The notes: generated by a model not told the origin, from the sequence alone. A stretch of DNA of 21,570 nucleotides from Pelargonium cotyledonis (GCA_036897625.1 JAYMTA010001140.1:1-21570); one strand, 5' to 3'; counted from the first letter of the stretch, positions 1 to 11,774 are shown. Numbers and translations are program-made.

Positions 1-136
1 ATATCATTCTTAACTTTCCCAGAATATATATTCCATGAATCTAAATTCATGTAATATACATAATCCATGGTAATTTGGATTCTCCGATCCAAACTATACC
101 TTAATGATAAATACACATTTAGATAATAGTATGTGT

Positions 137-292
137 ATCAGTTGATGATATAACTTTATATCAGTTGCAACTTAACCAAGCTAATAAGGTGATGACACCT
201 CATCAAATTTCACTTATATCCACCAATGATTTTAAATGAGGTGTTATCACTTCGTTAGTACAACTAATATAAAGTTATATTAGTCAACTGAT
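137..292. mobile_element. Foldback / MITE-like inverted-repeat element
   Basis: The stretch is a long imperfect palindrome. The left arm, starting TCAGTTGATGATATAACTT, matches the reverse complement of the right arm, which ends at about 291 in AGTCAACTGA. The arms share further blocks: TATAACTTTATAT..AGTTG and GTGAT.ACACCTCAT. Each arm is about 60 bases, around an AT-rich core of roughly 30 bases. There is no coding capacity, and the ~155-bp size and almost fully palindromic layout are typical of non-autonomous DNA transposons or foldback elements. I saw no clear target-site duplication, so the superfamily is not assigned. It lies just beyond the 3' end of the copia relic on that element's strand, so it could sit inside the relic's old LTR. 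Confidence 0.6.
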
Positions 293-364
293 GCTCATTT
301 TACTCTTTAAGTAATGTATACAAATATGGTAAAGAAAATGGTGCAAGATTGTGTGATAGTGACG

Positions 365-712
365 CCAATATACTTCTCCACAAGTTGTAGCATGGAAAGT
401 TAGAAAGTCATGGAAGTGTTTGCGACTTGCAGCTTTAGTGAACGCGTCAACAAGTTGGTGTCGAGTAGAAATTGAGCGAAAAATAATGACACATGTCGAG
501 AAACATTCGAGGACCAAGTGGTGGTCAATATTAACATGTTCTTTTCGGTTGTGTGATGACGAAATTGTTGGCGATGTGAATAACAATTTGATTGTCACAA
601 AATAGCTTGGAAGATTAGTATCAGTACGTAGTCTCCGTAGCTATATAAACCCTCGACTTGTCATGACCATTGCTTGGTGTACTTAGCAGAGGAGCATGAC
701 ATGTCATGATGT
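365..712 (-). mobile_element. Decayed Ty1/copia polymerase tail (RNase H region)
   Basis: Read on the minus strand in shifting frames, the segment recalls the C-terminal end of a copia polyprotein. In order there are: an S-S-A-like start near 690; a W/stop-L-R-R-L-x-T-D-T-N-L stretch near 615-645; a C-D-N-Q-like box near 590-600; E-H-V-N-I-D-H-H near 520-540 (family form T-K-H-I-E-I-D-x-H); and S-T-R-H-Q-L-V-D-A-F-T-K-A with S-R-K-H-F-H-D-F-L near 400-455 (family form E-x-Q-L-A-D-x-F-T-K-A). At least two frame changes and a stop in place of a Trp mark it as inactive. The first ~365 bases may hold its LTR, but I could not define LTR ends or a second copy. The family call rests on motif order only. 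Confidence 0.7.
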
Positions 713-959
713 TTATTAACTTTTCACGTAATTGTAAGGAGTGCAACCGTTGAAATAGAAGGTGAATCAAACTCGAACGAACCAAAGAAGGTTAAAAAAA
801 CACAAAAATATTTGGACATAACACAAAAATCAATAATAAAGCTGTTGTGGATTATTTGGGTAAAATGGTAATTCGGTTCAGAGCTATATTGCAAAGCTGT
901 TGTGGCTGTGGGTGATTTTAGAGATAACTGTAAAGAAAAAAAAAAACTGTCAGATTGCA
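713..959 (+). promoter_or_regulatory. 5' flank and probable leader of the HAD-like gene
   Basis: This AT-rich stretch of about 250 bases separates the copia relic from the first codon of the HAD-like gene. It must hold the promoter and 5' leader of that gene, or part of them. No convincing TATA box or other named motif stands out. It contains a short direct repeat (AAAGCTGTTGTGG at 838-850 and GCAAAGCTGTTGTGGC at 891-906). An upstream in-frame ATG at 900 would add 20 residues but is a poorer start than the ATG at 960. The transcription start cannot be placed from sequence alone. Confidence 0.3.
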
Positions 960-3900
960 ATGGAAACAGCTTCTTCGTCGTGTTCAATTCTCTACAGAAT
1001 CCAAGTTTCCAGCATCACCTCTCCCTCCCACAGATTCCATAATGGAGCACGTAAAAATTTTCTTCCCAGCTCATTTCCTTCATTTTCTTCCACTTTCCCC
1101 AGAAACTCCCATTTTCCTGGAAAACGTTCGCAGCTGGACCGGTTCACTGCGCTCAACTCATCCACAACCCCTCAAAATCTAAACCCACCTCCAAAACTAG
1201 CCCTTCTTCTCGAAGTCGAAGGGTGATTAGCTTTGTTCTTCTTCCCTGCTCGTAGATTAATCTTTTATTTATTGAAAATCAAAAGAATTTTATTTTTTAT
1301 TTTTTATTTTTTGTTCCTGTATTGTTTCGATGTTATAGGGTTCTTATGGATGTTTATAGACTCGCCAATCGTCAAGCCTTCAATTTAGGTGCGGCAGATA
1401 AATTTTTTTTTTTTGTGTTCAGATTTATGATTGGATAAGGCAACAGTTTCATGGTAGTGACATTTTCTTTGGTTCTATTGATTTAGCATTTAAAAAGCTT
1501 GGACTTGACTGTGCCAATTGGACTGAACCCATCTATGCAGACCTTGTAAGGTGTGGAATCAGTTAAGTTTGTCTAAACAAAATTACTTTGAGCTTGGGTT
1601 TTGATCAAATGTGACCATTTGAGTTGGTCTTTGTTTTTTGTCATAAACTGGGAGATTGTCTCCAATACTTACGAAGGATTCAGTGTTTACTTACCAGAAA
1701 GAGTGCTGGAGATGAAGAAAGGATGTTGATCTTGTATTTTAACCGGGTGAGGTTCTGATTATTTGAAGATACAGGAAGCTAATGGGTCTTCATACCTTCC
1801 TATATTTTATACTTCATTAATCTGTTTTCCTATATATGTGTCCTCGGCAGATTGGTTGGCCTAGTTCATTGCCTTCAAATGAGAAGAAAACATTCATGAA
1901 AAATGTTTTGCGTGAAAAGGTATTTAAGATACCGCCAGCTTATTATTACAAGATAATATGCATTGGTTTTTTTATCTATTACGAGTATAAAACTTTCTTA
2001 AAGTTCATTTGAAATGTAACAGAGTCTACTAGCAATCTCCCTTCTGATAATGAAGGTGTAAGTTTTGTAAAATAAGCTACTTAACTATTGGTTAGTGGTT
2101 GGCAGAAAAATGCTTTGGACGAGTTTGTGATATCAGAGAGTTTACCTTTACGGCCTGGAGTTCAAAAGTGAGTTTCCTTATCCAAGTTATATTCAAAATT
2201 ACATATTGTGCATTTAATGTTTCATAGTGTATTGCCCTTTCTGTTAAAGGCTTCAAGGTCTATAACGGTTATCAATTTTACCTTCTGTAGTGTATTCCTT
2301 TGGTATAATAGTTGGTGAGATGTATTCTTTTGGTGCTAATCTTCATAACCAGATGAATATGTTTTTCTTTTCCGGCAAGTAAGTAGGCATCTAAGTATTG
2401 GTGCCTCAAGTTCAATCCATCACATCAAGCACTCTAGCCTGAATCAACCCTTTGAATGTGAAGAATTTTGTCTCCAATTCATGCTTATAAAGTATGTGTC
2501 TCCCCACTGATACTCCATGCTCGTCTTTGTCTCCAAATCATGCCCTTAGATTTCAGATCATAGGTGTCCTTAGACAAGAGCTTGTGTTTCCCCAATCCTC
2601 ACTAATCCCTGTGCTTCTCCTGAATATCTAAAGAACTTAATGCTTCTCTCTCTTATTTCAAATTTCAAGATATGCAAATATAGTAAAATCTGTCAAGTTT
2701 AAGGTGCATTTTTTTTCTTTTTTTTTTTCTTTTTATATATAGGGAAAAGGAAAGTAAGTTGTATGTTCCACACTTAGGTTCCTGTTGTAAAACTAATGTC
2801 ATTAGTGGTAACAGTTATGCTACATTTTTATCAGCAAAAGTTGATTTTGCCAGAAAAATACTTGCGATAAGAGTCGGATTTCAAGTTCAGAGTTCACTGG
2901 TTCAGCAAACTGGGCTGGCATATGGGCAAAAATTAGGTGAATTTTTGTGACCAAAATAATATCTAATGTTGTTTTCCCTATCTGTGAATAATGATTTTTT
3001 ATGGCCTTTATTTTCCTCGTGTTAGATCAAAGTACCAAACTTTTGTTGTGTGTGATCTTTATTCTTTTCCTTTCCTGGATGGTGATAGTTAGGTATCTTA
3101 ACTCTCAATCATCATGAATTTCTTAGCAAGTAGCCATCAATTAATAAGTAATAACTACTTGTTTAATTATGAAAGTGAATAACTATCTGTATTGGTTTAT
3201 GCTAAATGCTCAAAATTGTATCCCATTATAAAGATTAAGAAGAAGAGGACTATGATGGTCCCCTCCCTATGGAAAAGCTGTTAATCATCTCATTAGGCAG
3301 ATTAATCTTCTTTTCCATATTAAGCAAAGAAGATTGTAACCCATGAATGCCATCTTCATTTGCAGTTTCTTTGATGATGCCTACCGTGAAGGAATACCTG
3401 TAATCATTGTTACAGCCTACAGCAAAAGTGGAGATAAAATGTGCAGGTAGTTTTTCTTAGTTGTTCAAATTTATAATTATGAATCCAACAAATTAGTTAT
3501 ATATGATTGAATAATGTGGCATCATATATTATGGAATCTGTGGGTCTTCCCAGAAACTACACAAGCCCTTCAGCTAGTCATGCTCATTGAACATTTGTAA
3601 AGTAAGAAAGTATACCAAGTTGTTGCATAGAGACAGAGGTATCAGTACTATGACTCATAGAAGAACTTATACTTTGACCTGAGATGCATAATAATCGTGA
3701 GAAAGATAAGATATTGCAGCAAGAAGTAAACATCTTTGTGAAACAGTTATAAGCTACTCCGATGTAAAATGTCTTTCTACTTTATGACTTTCTATTTCCT
3801 AAATTAACTCAAGTTAGCCCTGAGGAACCTGTGTACAGTTATAAGTTGTTTTGTTGATTTGTTGAAATGAAAAATGAATAATTTTGAGGAGTTTATGCAA

Positions 3901-5906
3901 ATGCAAGTGACCATTTTCAAAGTTTTAAAAAGGAAGAGTAAGTAACAATATACAATCTGAAGTGGAAAATGTTGTTTCTGATTAGTTACAAATGGACCAT
4001 GCATGAGTAAATGTAAGAGGATGAATATTTTTGGGCTGGACTAATACAAGTAATGAGTATCTTTACCTAGGGACAATATTTGGGTATATTATAACTAATG
4101 GTAGATACTGGAATTCAGGAATCTCTTTCTGAATTACTTGAGTTGTATATTTCAACGTAAAGAGTTTAACTTAACTTTATGCAATGCCGCTCCCATGATG
4201 CGTAATCCACATTAGTTTAGCTAAGAAAAAACCCTTCTTGTCTTAAAGTGGGTTCATTTAATTGGTGAAGAGTAGACTGAGGTTCATGAGGCACCTATCT
4301 GATATAAGGCTTGCTTTACTTGTAAGTGAAGTTAAGTTGTCTTATTTGTAGTTGTAACAAAGAAAATTTCCTTCTAGTGTACATGGTGAGTGACTAATCC
4401 ATCTTTACAAACACTTAGACAAGTTCTTGCTTGTATGAAATGAATTATGATATGTATCATGGCCTTCAATGCCTAAATGACTGATTTCAGCATGCTTGAC
4501 GGACAGGAAGGGTCATTCTAATTTTATTTTTTAATAAATTTGTAGATCCATTATTGAAAAGCTTAGCTCTGAAAGAATTTCAAAGATAAAGATAGTAGGA
4601 ACTGAAGAGGTAAAACAGAGTTTGTATGGCCAACTTGTGCTTGGTAAAGGAGTATCTTCAAGTTCAGATGAGCAAATTGCTAGGGAAGCAAGGAAAGCAA
4701 GCAAGATTTACCTATCGTTTTGGTTTTCACATGTTTGTTCAGTTACAAAATTGTGTAGAAAGTATTAAAAGTTCTTCTTCTTCTTCTTTATTGGGCAGCA
4801 TCTGCTGAGAAACAAAGAATAGCACAGGAAGTTGCATCAATGCTAAAGTTGAGTGTTGACCTTGATACTAGCTCAACTGAAAGGTTCATCCTATCCAGCT
4901 CACTCCTTCCTTTTCATTTTATAAATGTATCTGCAAACTTTTGTCTGCAACTTTTCTTGGTTTAATGACAAACATAACTCCAACTTCTTTTGTATCAAGT
5001 GTTTTTATTTCAAGAACTTAACTCCAACTTCCCTTGCATTTCCATTCCTTCTGACCATTCTACATTTATTATACTTACCAATCATCCTTTTACTGTTCTA
5101 CAATGATCTTCACTGCTATATATTTGCATTTGGATATAACCATAAGCCTCGGTATCACAAATTAGCAGTTTGCAGTAAAAGTTACTTGTTGCCTGGTCAA
5201 ATTTTTAATTGTGATGCATGTAACGACTGAACTGAATTTTGGAGTGTCTTCCAGCTTGGAGAAGATTGTGGCTGGATTGCGTGCAGGCGCAGAATATGCA
5301 GGGGTACCTGTCTCCAATTGTGTCCTTGTTGCAGGAAGCCAATCTGGAGTGTCTGGAGCTGAGCGGATTGGCATGCCATGTGTTGTTGTCCGGAGCAGGT
5401 AAAAGTCTTGTTACGCACTTCGGTGAATCACGTTTTATGAACCAATTTTTATGAATCATTTTGCTGCATAGCGTAATGTGAACACTTTGTGAACCATAAT
5501 CAACCATTACACCATGCACTGGACAAAATGCATCTTATCAAGTCATAAACTATCTGATATCATTATATGTAATAACTTAGGTTCTTATTCAATGGAGCCT
5601 CCATCAAAATGATGGACAAAGAATACCCAGTACTAACTCGAATTGTAGGGATAAGAAAAGACCTGATAATTGATTGTTCAATGAGACATGACCCCATTTC
5701 AAGCTAGGATTTTTGTTTTGTTGTTGAACTCTGTTATTATTCATGTGTGCACATCCAGATTCTCTAGTTACTTTGCTTATGCCTTGCATTTTGGTTGCTC
5801 TAGTGTGACAGCCAGAGCTGAGTTCTCTTTGGCAAATGCTGTAATGGACGGCTTTGGAGGTGCAGACCTGACTATCTCTAGACTACGACACAAGTTAAGG
5901 TTATGA
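960..5906 (+). CDS. HAD-superfamily (CbbY-like) protein, chloroplast-targeted, At5g45170 type
   Basis: Eleven exons join without a break: 960-1222, 1339-1388, 1487-1550, 1698-1746, 1851-1919, 2106-2167, 3366-3446, 4546-4700, 4799-4883, 5255-5398, 5804-5906. They give 1125 nt including the TGA, or 374 residues. Phases agree at every junction. Introns are GT-AG except the one after 4700, which is best read as GC-AG. Residues 1-75 are rich in Ser, Pro and Arg and poor in acids, like a plastid transit peptide. The HAD-like body starts at L-A-L-L-L-E-V-E-G-V-L-M-D (about residues 80-92). It is followed by N-W-T-E-P-I-Y, a cap region with I-G-W-P-S-S-L-P, the motif II-like stretch I-I-V-T-A-Y-S-K-S-G, and V-L-V-A-G-S-Q-S-G-V-S-G-A near the end. 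The C-terminus is G-F-G-G-A-D-L-T-I-S-R-L-R-H-K-L-R-L. Order and length match, from memory, Arabidopsis At5g45170 (about 370 residues). HAD phosphatases use D-x-D in motif I; here both acids are Glu and the motif IV Asp pair is absent, so phosphatase activity is doubtful. Substrate unknown. Start: the ATG at 960 opens the transit peptide. Confidence 0.92.
2168..3365 (+). other. Large intron 6 of the HAD-like gene
   Basis: This 1.2-kb intron has a GTGAGT donor at 2168 and a TTTGCAG acceptor ending at 3365. It holds pyrimidine runs around 2709-2733, and two near-identical short blocks, TGTCTCCAATTCATGC near 2469 and TGTCTCCAAATCATGC near 2527, which look like a small local duplication. The open stretch at 2759-2950 shows no family resemblance and has no splice logic joining it to the flanking exons, so I treat it as chance. 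No inserted element with defined ends is visible. Confidence 0.6.
3447..4545 (+). other. Large intron 7 of the HAD-like gene
   Basis: This 1.1-kb intron has a GTAGTT donor after ATG-TGC-AG and a TTTGTAG acceptor ending at 4545. It is uniformly AT-rich. I see no coding, RNA-gene or element signature in it on either strand. Confidence 0.6.
4701..4798 (+). other. Probable GC-AG intron (intron 8 of the HAD-like gene)
   Basis: The 98-bp interval separates ...E-A-R-K-A from S-A-E-K-Q-R, which are contiguous in the Arabidopsis counterpart. The acceptor is clean: a (TTC)n pyrimidine run at 4771-4788 followed by TTGGGCAG ending at 4798. The donor has no GT at the frame-compatible position. The sequence there is GCAA|GCAAGA, a GC donor whose +3 to +5 bases (AAG) match the usual GC-donor form. 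Using it keeps the frame (codon A|CA = Thr). GC-AG introns are a known minor class spliced by the major spliceosome. Confidence 0.6.
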
Positions 5907-6412
5907 GATTGTTACTTGAAACTGCTTGTTTAAACTTTGGTCACTTTTTCATGACATTGTGGGTAAAATTTGCTAGTCATACTGAGCTAAAGAACAAACA
6001 CTAGTCGATGAACTTCCAAGCTGTTGCACCTTGCTATTGTTGACTTATTGTATTCATTAACCCTTGAATAACAAACATTTGGCCTGTCTTTGTAGATAGA
6101 TTACAACCCACATGTCTAAGTATTTAAAAGAAAACTATACAAGAAAATATAGTTTCATCATAACGTAATTAACAATGAAAAAAATACAACATGCTAGTCA
6201 AGCCAACACATCTCTCTCGTTTCATTCTTCATCCATGAATTACTCTTGTAACTTGCTATGAAGCCCATCCCCTTCAGCTTTCTTTCATAAGTTAATTATC
6301 CCTGAAACACAATCAAATAGGAGAAGAAATTAGTAAAAGCATTGAACAATACAGTAGCCAACTAGCTTTCCCGTCTTTATGGACATTACAGAAAAGACTT
6401 ACATAGCTTCCC
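5907..6412. other. Convergent intergenic gap (two 3' ends)
   Basis: This ~500-bp stretch lies between the stop of the HAD-like gene and the stop of the RHD3-like locus on the opposite strand. It must contain both 3' UTRs and poly(A) sites. The sequence is AT-rich, with A-rich blocks around 6120-6190. No gene, hairpin terminator or element is visible. Confidence 0.6.
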
Positions 6413-9400
6413 TCACAAAAACTCAGCCTCTTGTGTGTCAGTAGGTGGCATGCGAGTCAAACTAGGGCTTGAATATTCAATACCATCATCAGCTGTCGAA
6501 ATATTAGACGATACTGATGACTCGGGAATTGAGCTCGATACTGGAATAGCTGGACTGGTTTGATTCATGAAACTCTGAGATGCCAGGGACTGTGGAGGTC
6601 TTAATCCTTCCGGAAATGAGGAAGCTTGACCTTGTTCAGCTAGCTTTTTTAGAAGGTTCATGATAGTAGGAAGAAATCTAGTTGAAATGGAAAGCAATCC
6701 AGGCAGCTGCTCACATTGAAAAACAAAGAAATAGAATTAAGTGTGGGCTTCTAGACAAGAGCAAACTCTGATCTGAAAAATAAAGCTAAGAGAATCTATC
6801 ATATAAGCGAGGTGAGGTAAAGGTCTCATCATAATGTTCAGAGAATCAAACTCCCTTGCATAGTTGCATACTCACAAAGCCAAGGCGAAACTACCCTGTA
6901 ACGTTCAACTGAACCCACAAAGCTTTGGAAAGTAAATATCCAACAAACAAAACCAAGAGGTAAAGGGGGTTCCTGTGTCAACGGAAGAACTTTGTCATAA
7001 CTTAATTAGCCTGAACAAAATAGACATTAGGAATAATGTCACAAAATATAGAGACTAAGATCTGGATGTAATTACTTCAAAAGGAGCATAAATTCATTAA
7101 AACCAAGGATAACCATTGCTGCAATTGCCCAAGGAGGAGGTAACCAGTTGTTATTCCGCTTGAGAGCCTCCTGAAAAACAAATCAAAGAGTATAATTTGT
7201 GTCATCAGGTGGCACGTCACAATAATACCGTATCATAATAGACAAGGTGAAATAAAAACACCAAGAAAGCATGACGTCATATTAGAAGGCAGCCTGACAT
7301 CAAAAGAATGAGAACACAACACCATTTATTGTAAGCAACTCGATTTCCTTCAACGACACTTGTATGCATGTTGGTCCAAGTTCTTTTTGCATTTTAGATC
7401 AATTCCGTATTTACAAGCGACACAATATATTCACTAGATGGTTAACTCAGTTGTTGAGAATTCTGATCTGAGAAGCTCTTCCATTGGGTAACTTTGAAGA
7501 TATGGGAAACGTGCCCACAGCAGAAAACTTATAATTTAGTAGTGTAGTGATCACATATTCACATTCACACAAGCATAATAATATTACTAGCTACTAAGCA
7601 ATTTAATGGTATATCTTGAAACAACTTTGCTTTGTGTAATTAATAGCGCTCAAACAAAAGTTGAGTTTCAAATTATGATAAGCACAAAACTAAAGGTGAG
7701 CATGTGCACGATCAACCGGAGAACTTTGAAATTAATTATGAGATCGCTTCATTTTTAACTTAAATTTTGCTGAAACAACCAAATTACTGAAGAATATGGA
7801 AAACTATAAATTTTGCCAAGTATCGCAATGTAGAGAAAGATACCTGTGCTGAAATAGCTTGTGTGACTGTATACTCAGTCTCTGCTTGGAATTGCCTCCA
7901 CAGAGATTTACATTGCACTGGTGTAATCAGAGTATCCTTCGGTGCAACCTAGTGTTTTAATTCAGTGTGTTATTGAGAAATGGTATTATGATAAAGATTG
8001 ATTTGTATGAAAAGGCACCACTGAACACAAATTAATACCTCCTCCCATGTGCTAGAGGCAAGAGGGTCTACAGAAGATCCTATGCTCCTATCTTGTGAAG
8101 AAGAAACAGAAACAGTTCCATCCATCAGAGAGGAAATAAGTACATTCTCTATCTTATCTTGCTTGTCATCTAAGCGTATGGCAGCCATCACAGATAACAG
8201 CTTCAGAGACTGCAGTAGGATCATAGAAGAGGACATCAGATATCAACTACAACAAGCAGGAAATGTTAAAACTTTGGTTGTTAAAGTTCCATGGAAATTA
8301 CTTCGGAGCGTGCATATTTTGTAATTGCTCTAATGTCTTCCTTTCCAGTCCACACCCGAGGCATTGAATCATCATCGTGATTGAAGACTGTTGAAAACCT
8401 GAGAAATTGCGAGTAAAGTAGTCAGAAAATCCACTGAAATAAGATCTTAAAAGTGATCAAATTTCAAATCCAAGTTAGCAACCTGTCCTTCATGCGGATC
8501 AGAACTTTTCCAGCTTCTTCTCTAGCTTTCTTTTCCACTAAACCCCTCCCATACTCTTGGAAGTTTTGCAACATTTTGTCACTTGTTACTTGGTCCAACT
8601 CAAAACCAGCAATAGCAGTTGAAAACTCAGACATTGCAGCCTCAGTCCCAAGTCTAAGCAGCTTTCTCACTGAAACCCACCTGTCTTTTCCACCCGCTTC
8701 AAAGAGGGATTCTACAGGTGCCATTAGTGCTTCATACAGTCGTTTCTGTCAATTAAAAATGATAGGTGCTTTTAGTGTCTTCATTGAATAAACCTGATGT
8801 GAAATATTGATTATTGATTAAGAAATCACCTCGTAATAAATTGTCATTTCTGACAATTTTGCGCTACGAACTGATGATGCTTTTGCATCAATATCACGAC
8901 GAACTTTTTCCCGGACTTTTGAAACATCCCAATTAGCCTGTTCAATAGTAACATCTGACAAGGAAGAACATAGCCATGAACGGAGGGTGCTAAATATATA
9001 TGTGCACAATGGAATATATCCAACATGATTTAATCATTAAGAAAATGAAAGCTATAACTGTAAAACCTAAGCTGATTATAAAAAAAACTGTAAAACCTAA
9101 AGGTAAGGAATCAAGACATGTTCAAGTTAGGAGGATTTGAGTATGGGCATACTATGCGAAAACACTACATATAAAACCTTCAGCTATATTGAAGCATTAC
9201 CATAGAAGAACTACCACTGGCAATTAGATAAATGGCTCTGAAAATTTAGATGTGAAATATCCGTTTTTATTGTTGTTCGGCTTATGAAAGCAAAAGATGT
9301 AGCTGCTTAAATTTCAAAAATAAGACCTTTTGCAGATATTCCTCTTTCAGGTCTCTTGTTTCTTGTAAACAGATACATTTATTAGTCTTCATAAGGTATT

Positions 9401-9779
9401 TTTCTTCCTGTTACTGTTGAATTTCTGATTTTATCATATCATAAATAATCATTGTTCTTCAAAGTTGCCAGTAGAACTATTTGCTTCCCTTACAGTCAGA
9501 TTGTGTTCTATTTATTTACAGCATTTCATATTTCATAAGCATACATAAAACATAAACAAGCATGTGATTGCATTCAATCTGATATTGAAACCACTACGCA
9601 TTGTTACATTACCTGCACATCCTTAATCAAACTCAACCATACAAGACTGGATACAGCTACATTCAGATGCGGCAAATCCTTCCCCTCTGTTCAATAATTG
9701 CTCCAGTCTAGCCTTAAAATTGTCAAGGGCTTTAGTGCGCAGATGTCCCACCATGGGTAGTGTAAGCAGGGTACACAAA

Positions 9780-10448
9780 CTAGCATTCACAAGACAGAAT
9801 AATAAGACAATGCAATTCAGGGAAACAAAAACAAGAGAAATCATCAGGTTCGATTACAACTCAGATTAGGCAAATGCTAGAGCCCTACTCTTATTTCCAA
9901 TATCAAGATTCAAACAGCATCTCTTAAGTTCCCATCTTTCATTCATCAACAACTATGGAAAAAGGACATGTGGTTTAACATGGCTAGAGGAATTGTATGT
10001 TTTTTCTGTCACCATGCAAGAAAATCAGTAATTTTGCCCATAAGATCAAAGGATGTGATTGGAACTAGGCAAAACAGCTACTGGAGTCTTGTGATATATT
10101 AAAACAGAACAAAAACTTTGCATCAAATCATGCACAAATAAGAGTATTATATCTAAATAATACTTGGCATATATCAAACAAAATCTAAAGACGCAAGTTT
10201 TGACAAAGCATGTGACACAAATTATGCAGAATGCACATGCATATTTGACTATTTGTGATTGTAGTAGATAGCAAACCAATTCAAGTTTCCTTTCCAGTGT
10301 TTTTGAACTATTACATCACCAGTGGCAAACTGTCACAGAACAAACATCTTAAACTTTTTTGCCTCAAAAAAGAACAATTGAAGTAAATAAGTCCATCTGC
10401 ATAACAATAACATCAAAAGTATAATAATGATAGAGCAAGAAGCCATAC
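9780..10448 (-). other. Intron 13 of the RHD3-like locus
   Basis: This 669-bp AT-rich intron has a GTATGG donor at 10448 and a TGCTAG acceptor at 9780. The exon after it starts F-V-Y-P-A-Y-T-T and then loses frame. Nothing else of note is visible inside. Confidence 0.55.
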
Positions 10449-10527
10449 CTCCAATGCTTTTGATTCCAACTGTTTGCGTTTTGCGTTTCTCACACCTTCA
10501 TCAAAGTAGATTGCTTCACTGTCATAC

Positions 10528-11774
10528 CTATGCGAAAAGAAAAGTAGCATGTATTAGAAAGATCAGAACTCAGAGACCATGTTGGACAAAGAACAGTTAT
10601 AGACAAAGACAAACACATTGATACTATGATAAAAAATATTAAATATCTTAATAATCATATATGTATACATATAAAAGGTGGCTCAATGCAGGATGCACCA
10701 TAGGCTTCCCTCTGCTTTGGCAGGGAGACTGTTTCCATTTTTTGAAGGTCACAAGACAGGCTCACTCTCTAGTTGCCTTGATATAACACATGAAAAAGGT
10801 ACATTTAATAGCAGAACCAATCAATGTAGATTTAATCATTGTCAAGAGTTTCAGTAATAAAAAACCATATGCCACGATAGTTATTCAAATTTTGATTTCC
10901 AGTCAAACTCTGGTTATTATGAGCCAACATGAAATAATTTTGGCTTCAGATGCTCTCCGAATTAGAAGAAAAGGCTAATAAAGACAAACGTGAAGTCTCA
11001 CATCCACAAAGAAGAAAAATATCAGATATTCTGATGTACCATCCACTATTGAAACAATCCTCAATGACACTTGCCATTCTGATAAATAAATAAATAAAAA
11101 CAATCCTTTGATTACCATTTACCAGGCATATTCCCAACTTCATTTCCACGAATCCCCAACCCAGTAGATCGTACCATCATCATTGATAATGAGACACTTC
11201 CAATTTCTTGACATCCTGCTTAGTCATACTAAGTTCAAACTTCTATAAACCCTCACTACTCCTAACAATCTTCCCTTTGACTAAGCACACCCAAAAATTA
11301 TCACATCCAGCATACCCAGCAAACTGCCAAACCTATCACCGGTCACTTACCTTGCAACTTCCTCAACTCCCTGTTACAGATTCTATTATTTTGGCATAAA
11401 TGTGATACCAAGACCTGGCTTTAAGGAGAAAATCAATTTGCATCTTCATCCAACGACAGCAACAAATTTAAAAGTTAAACTGATAGAAAGCCGCTAAACA
11501 CATAAGCACCGTGAATTTGAAACAGCTCCATATATCGCCTTCCAAGCTTCAACAGTCAACCCTATGGCAACCTAATACAATAAGTTTACCTAAACCTAGT
11601 TTCTATCAATCCAATTCAACATATAAATACAGTAGAACTGTAAAGTCGACACATGCAACAATATATCTTGAACACTATTAGAGAGCGAAAGTTAAATAAG
11701 ATCCACATACAGATGGAAGAATTTAGAGACTTTAGATTTAATCTTTTAGAGATGAAACACTGATGCGAACTTAC
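10528..11774 (-). other. Intron 12 of the RHD3-like locus
   Basis: This 1.25-kb intron separates exon 12, which ends ...I-L-E-N-Y-I-S-(E), from exon 13, which begins E-Y-D-S-E-A-I-Y-F-D-E. The donor is GTAAGT and the acceptor CGCATAG. I see no gene or element with defined ends in it. Confidence 0.55.

Noticed and set aside
900..959. Upstream in-frame ATG for the HAD-like gene
   Set aside because: It would add 20 residues with a Lys run before a clear Ser-rich transit peptide start at 960. The region looks like leader.
4626..4808. Open frame across the exon 8 / intron 8 boundary
   Set aside because: It uses the wrong frame relative to the conserved K-Q-S-L-Y-G-Q-L exon and runs through the probable GC-AG intron.
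5162..5519. Overlapping minus-strand open frames opposite HAD-like exon 10
   Set aside because: They are antisense shadows of a conserved coding exon and have no domain of their own.
8049..8324. Plus-strand open frame opposite RHD3-like exons 17-18
   Set aside because: It is an antisense shadow of exons whose minus-strand product is clearly RHD3-like.
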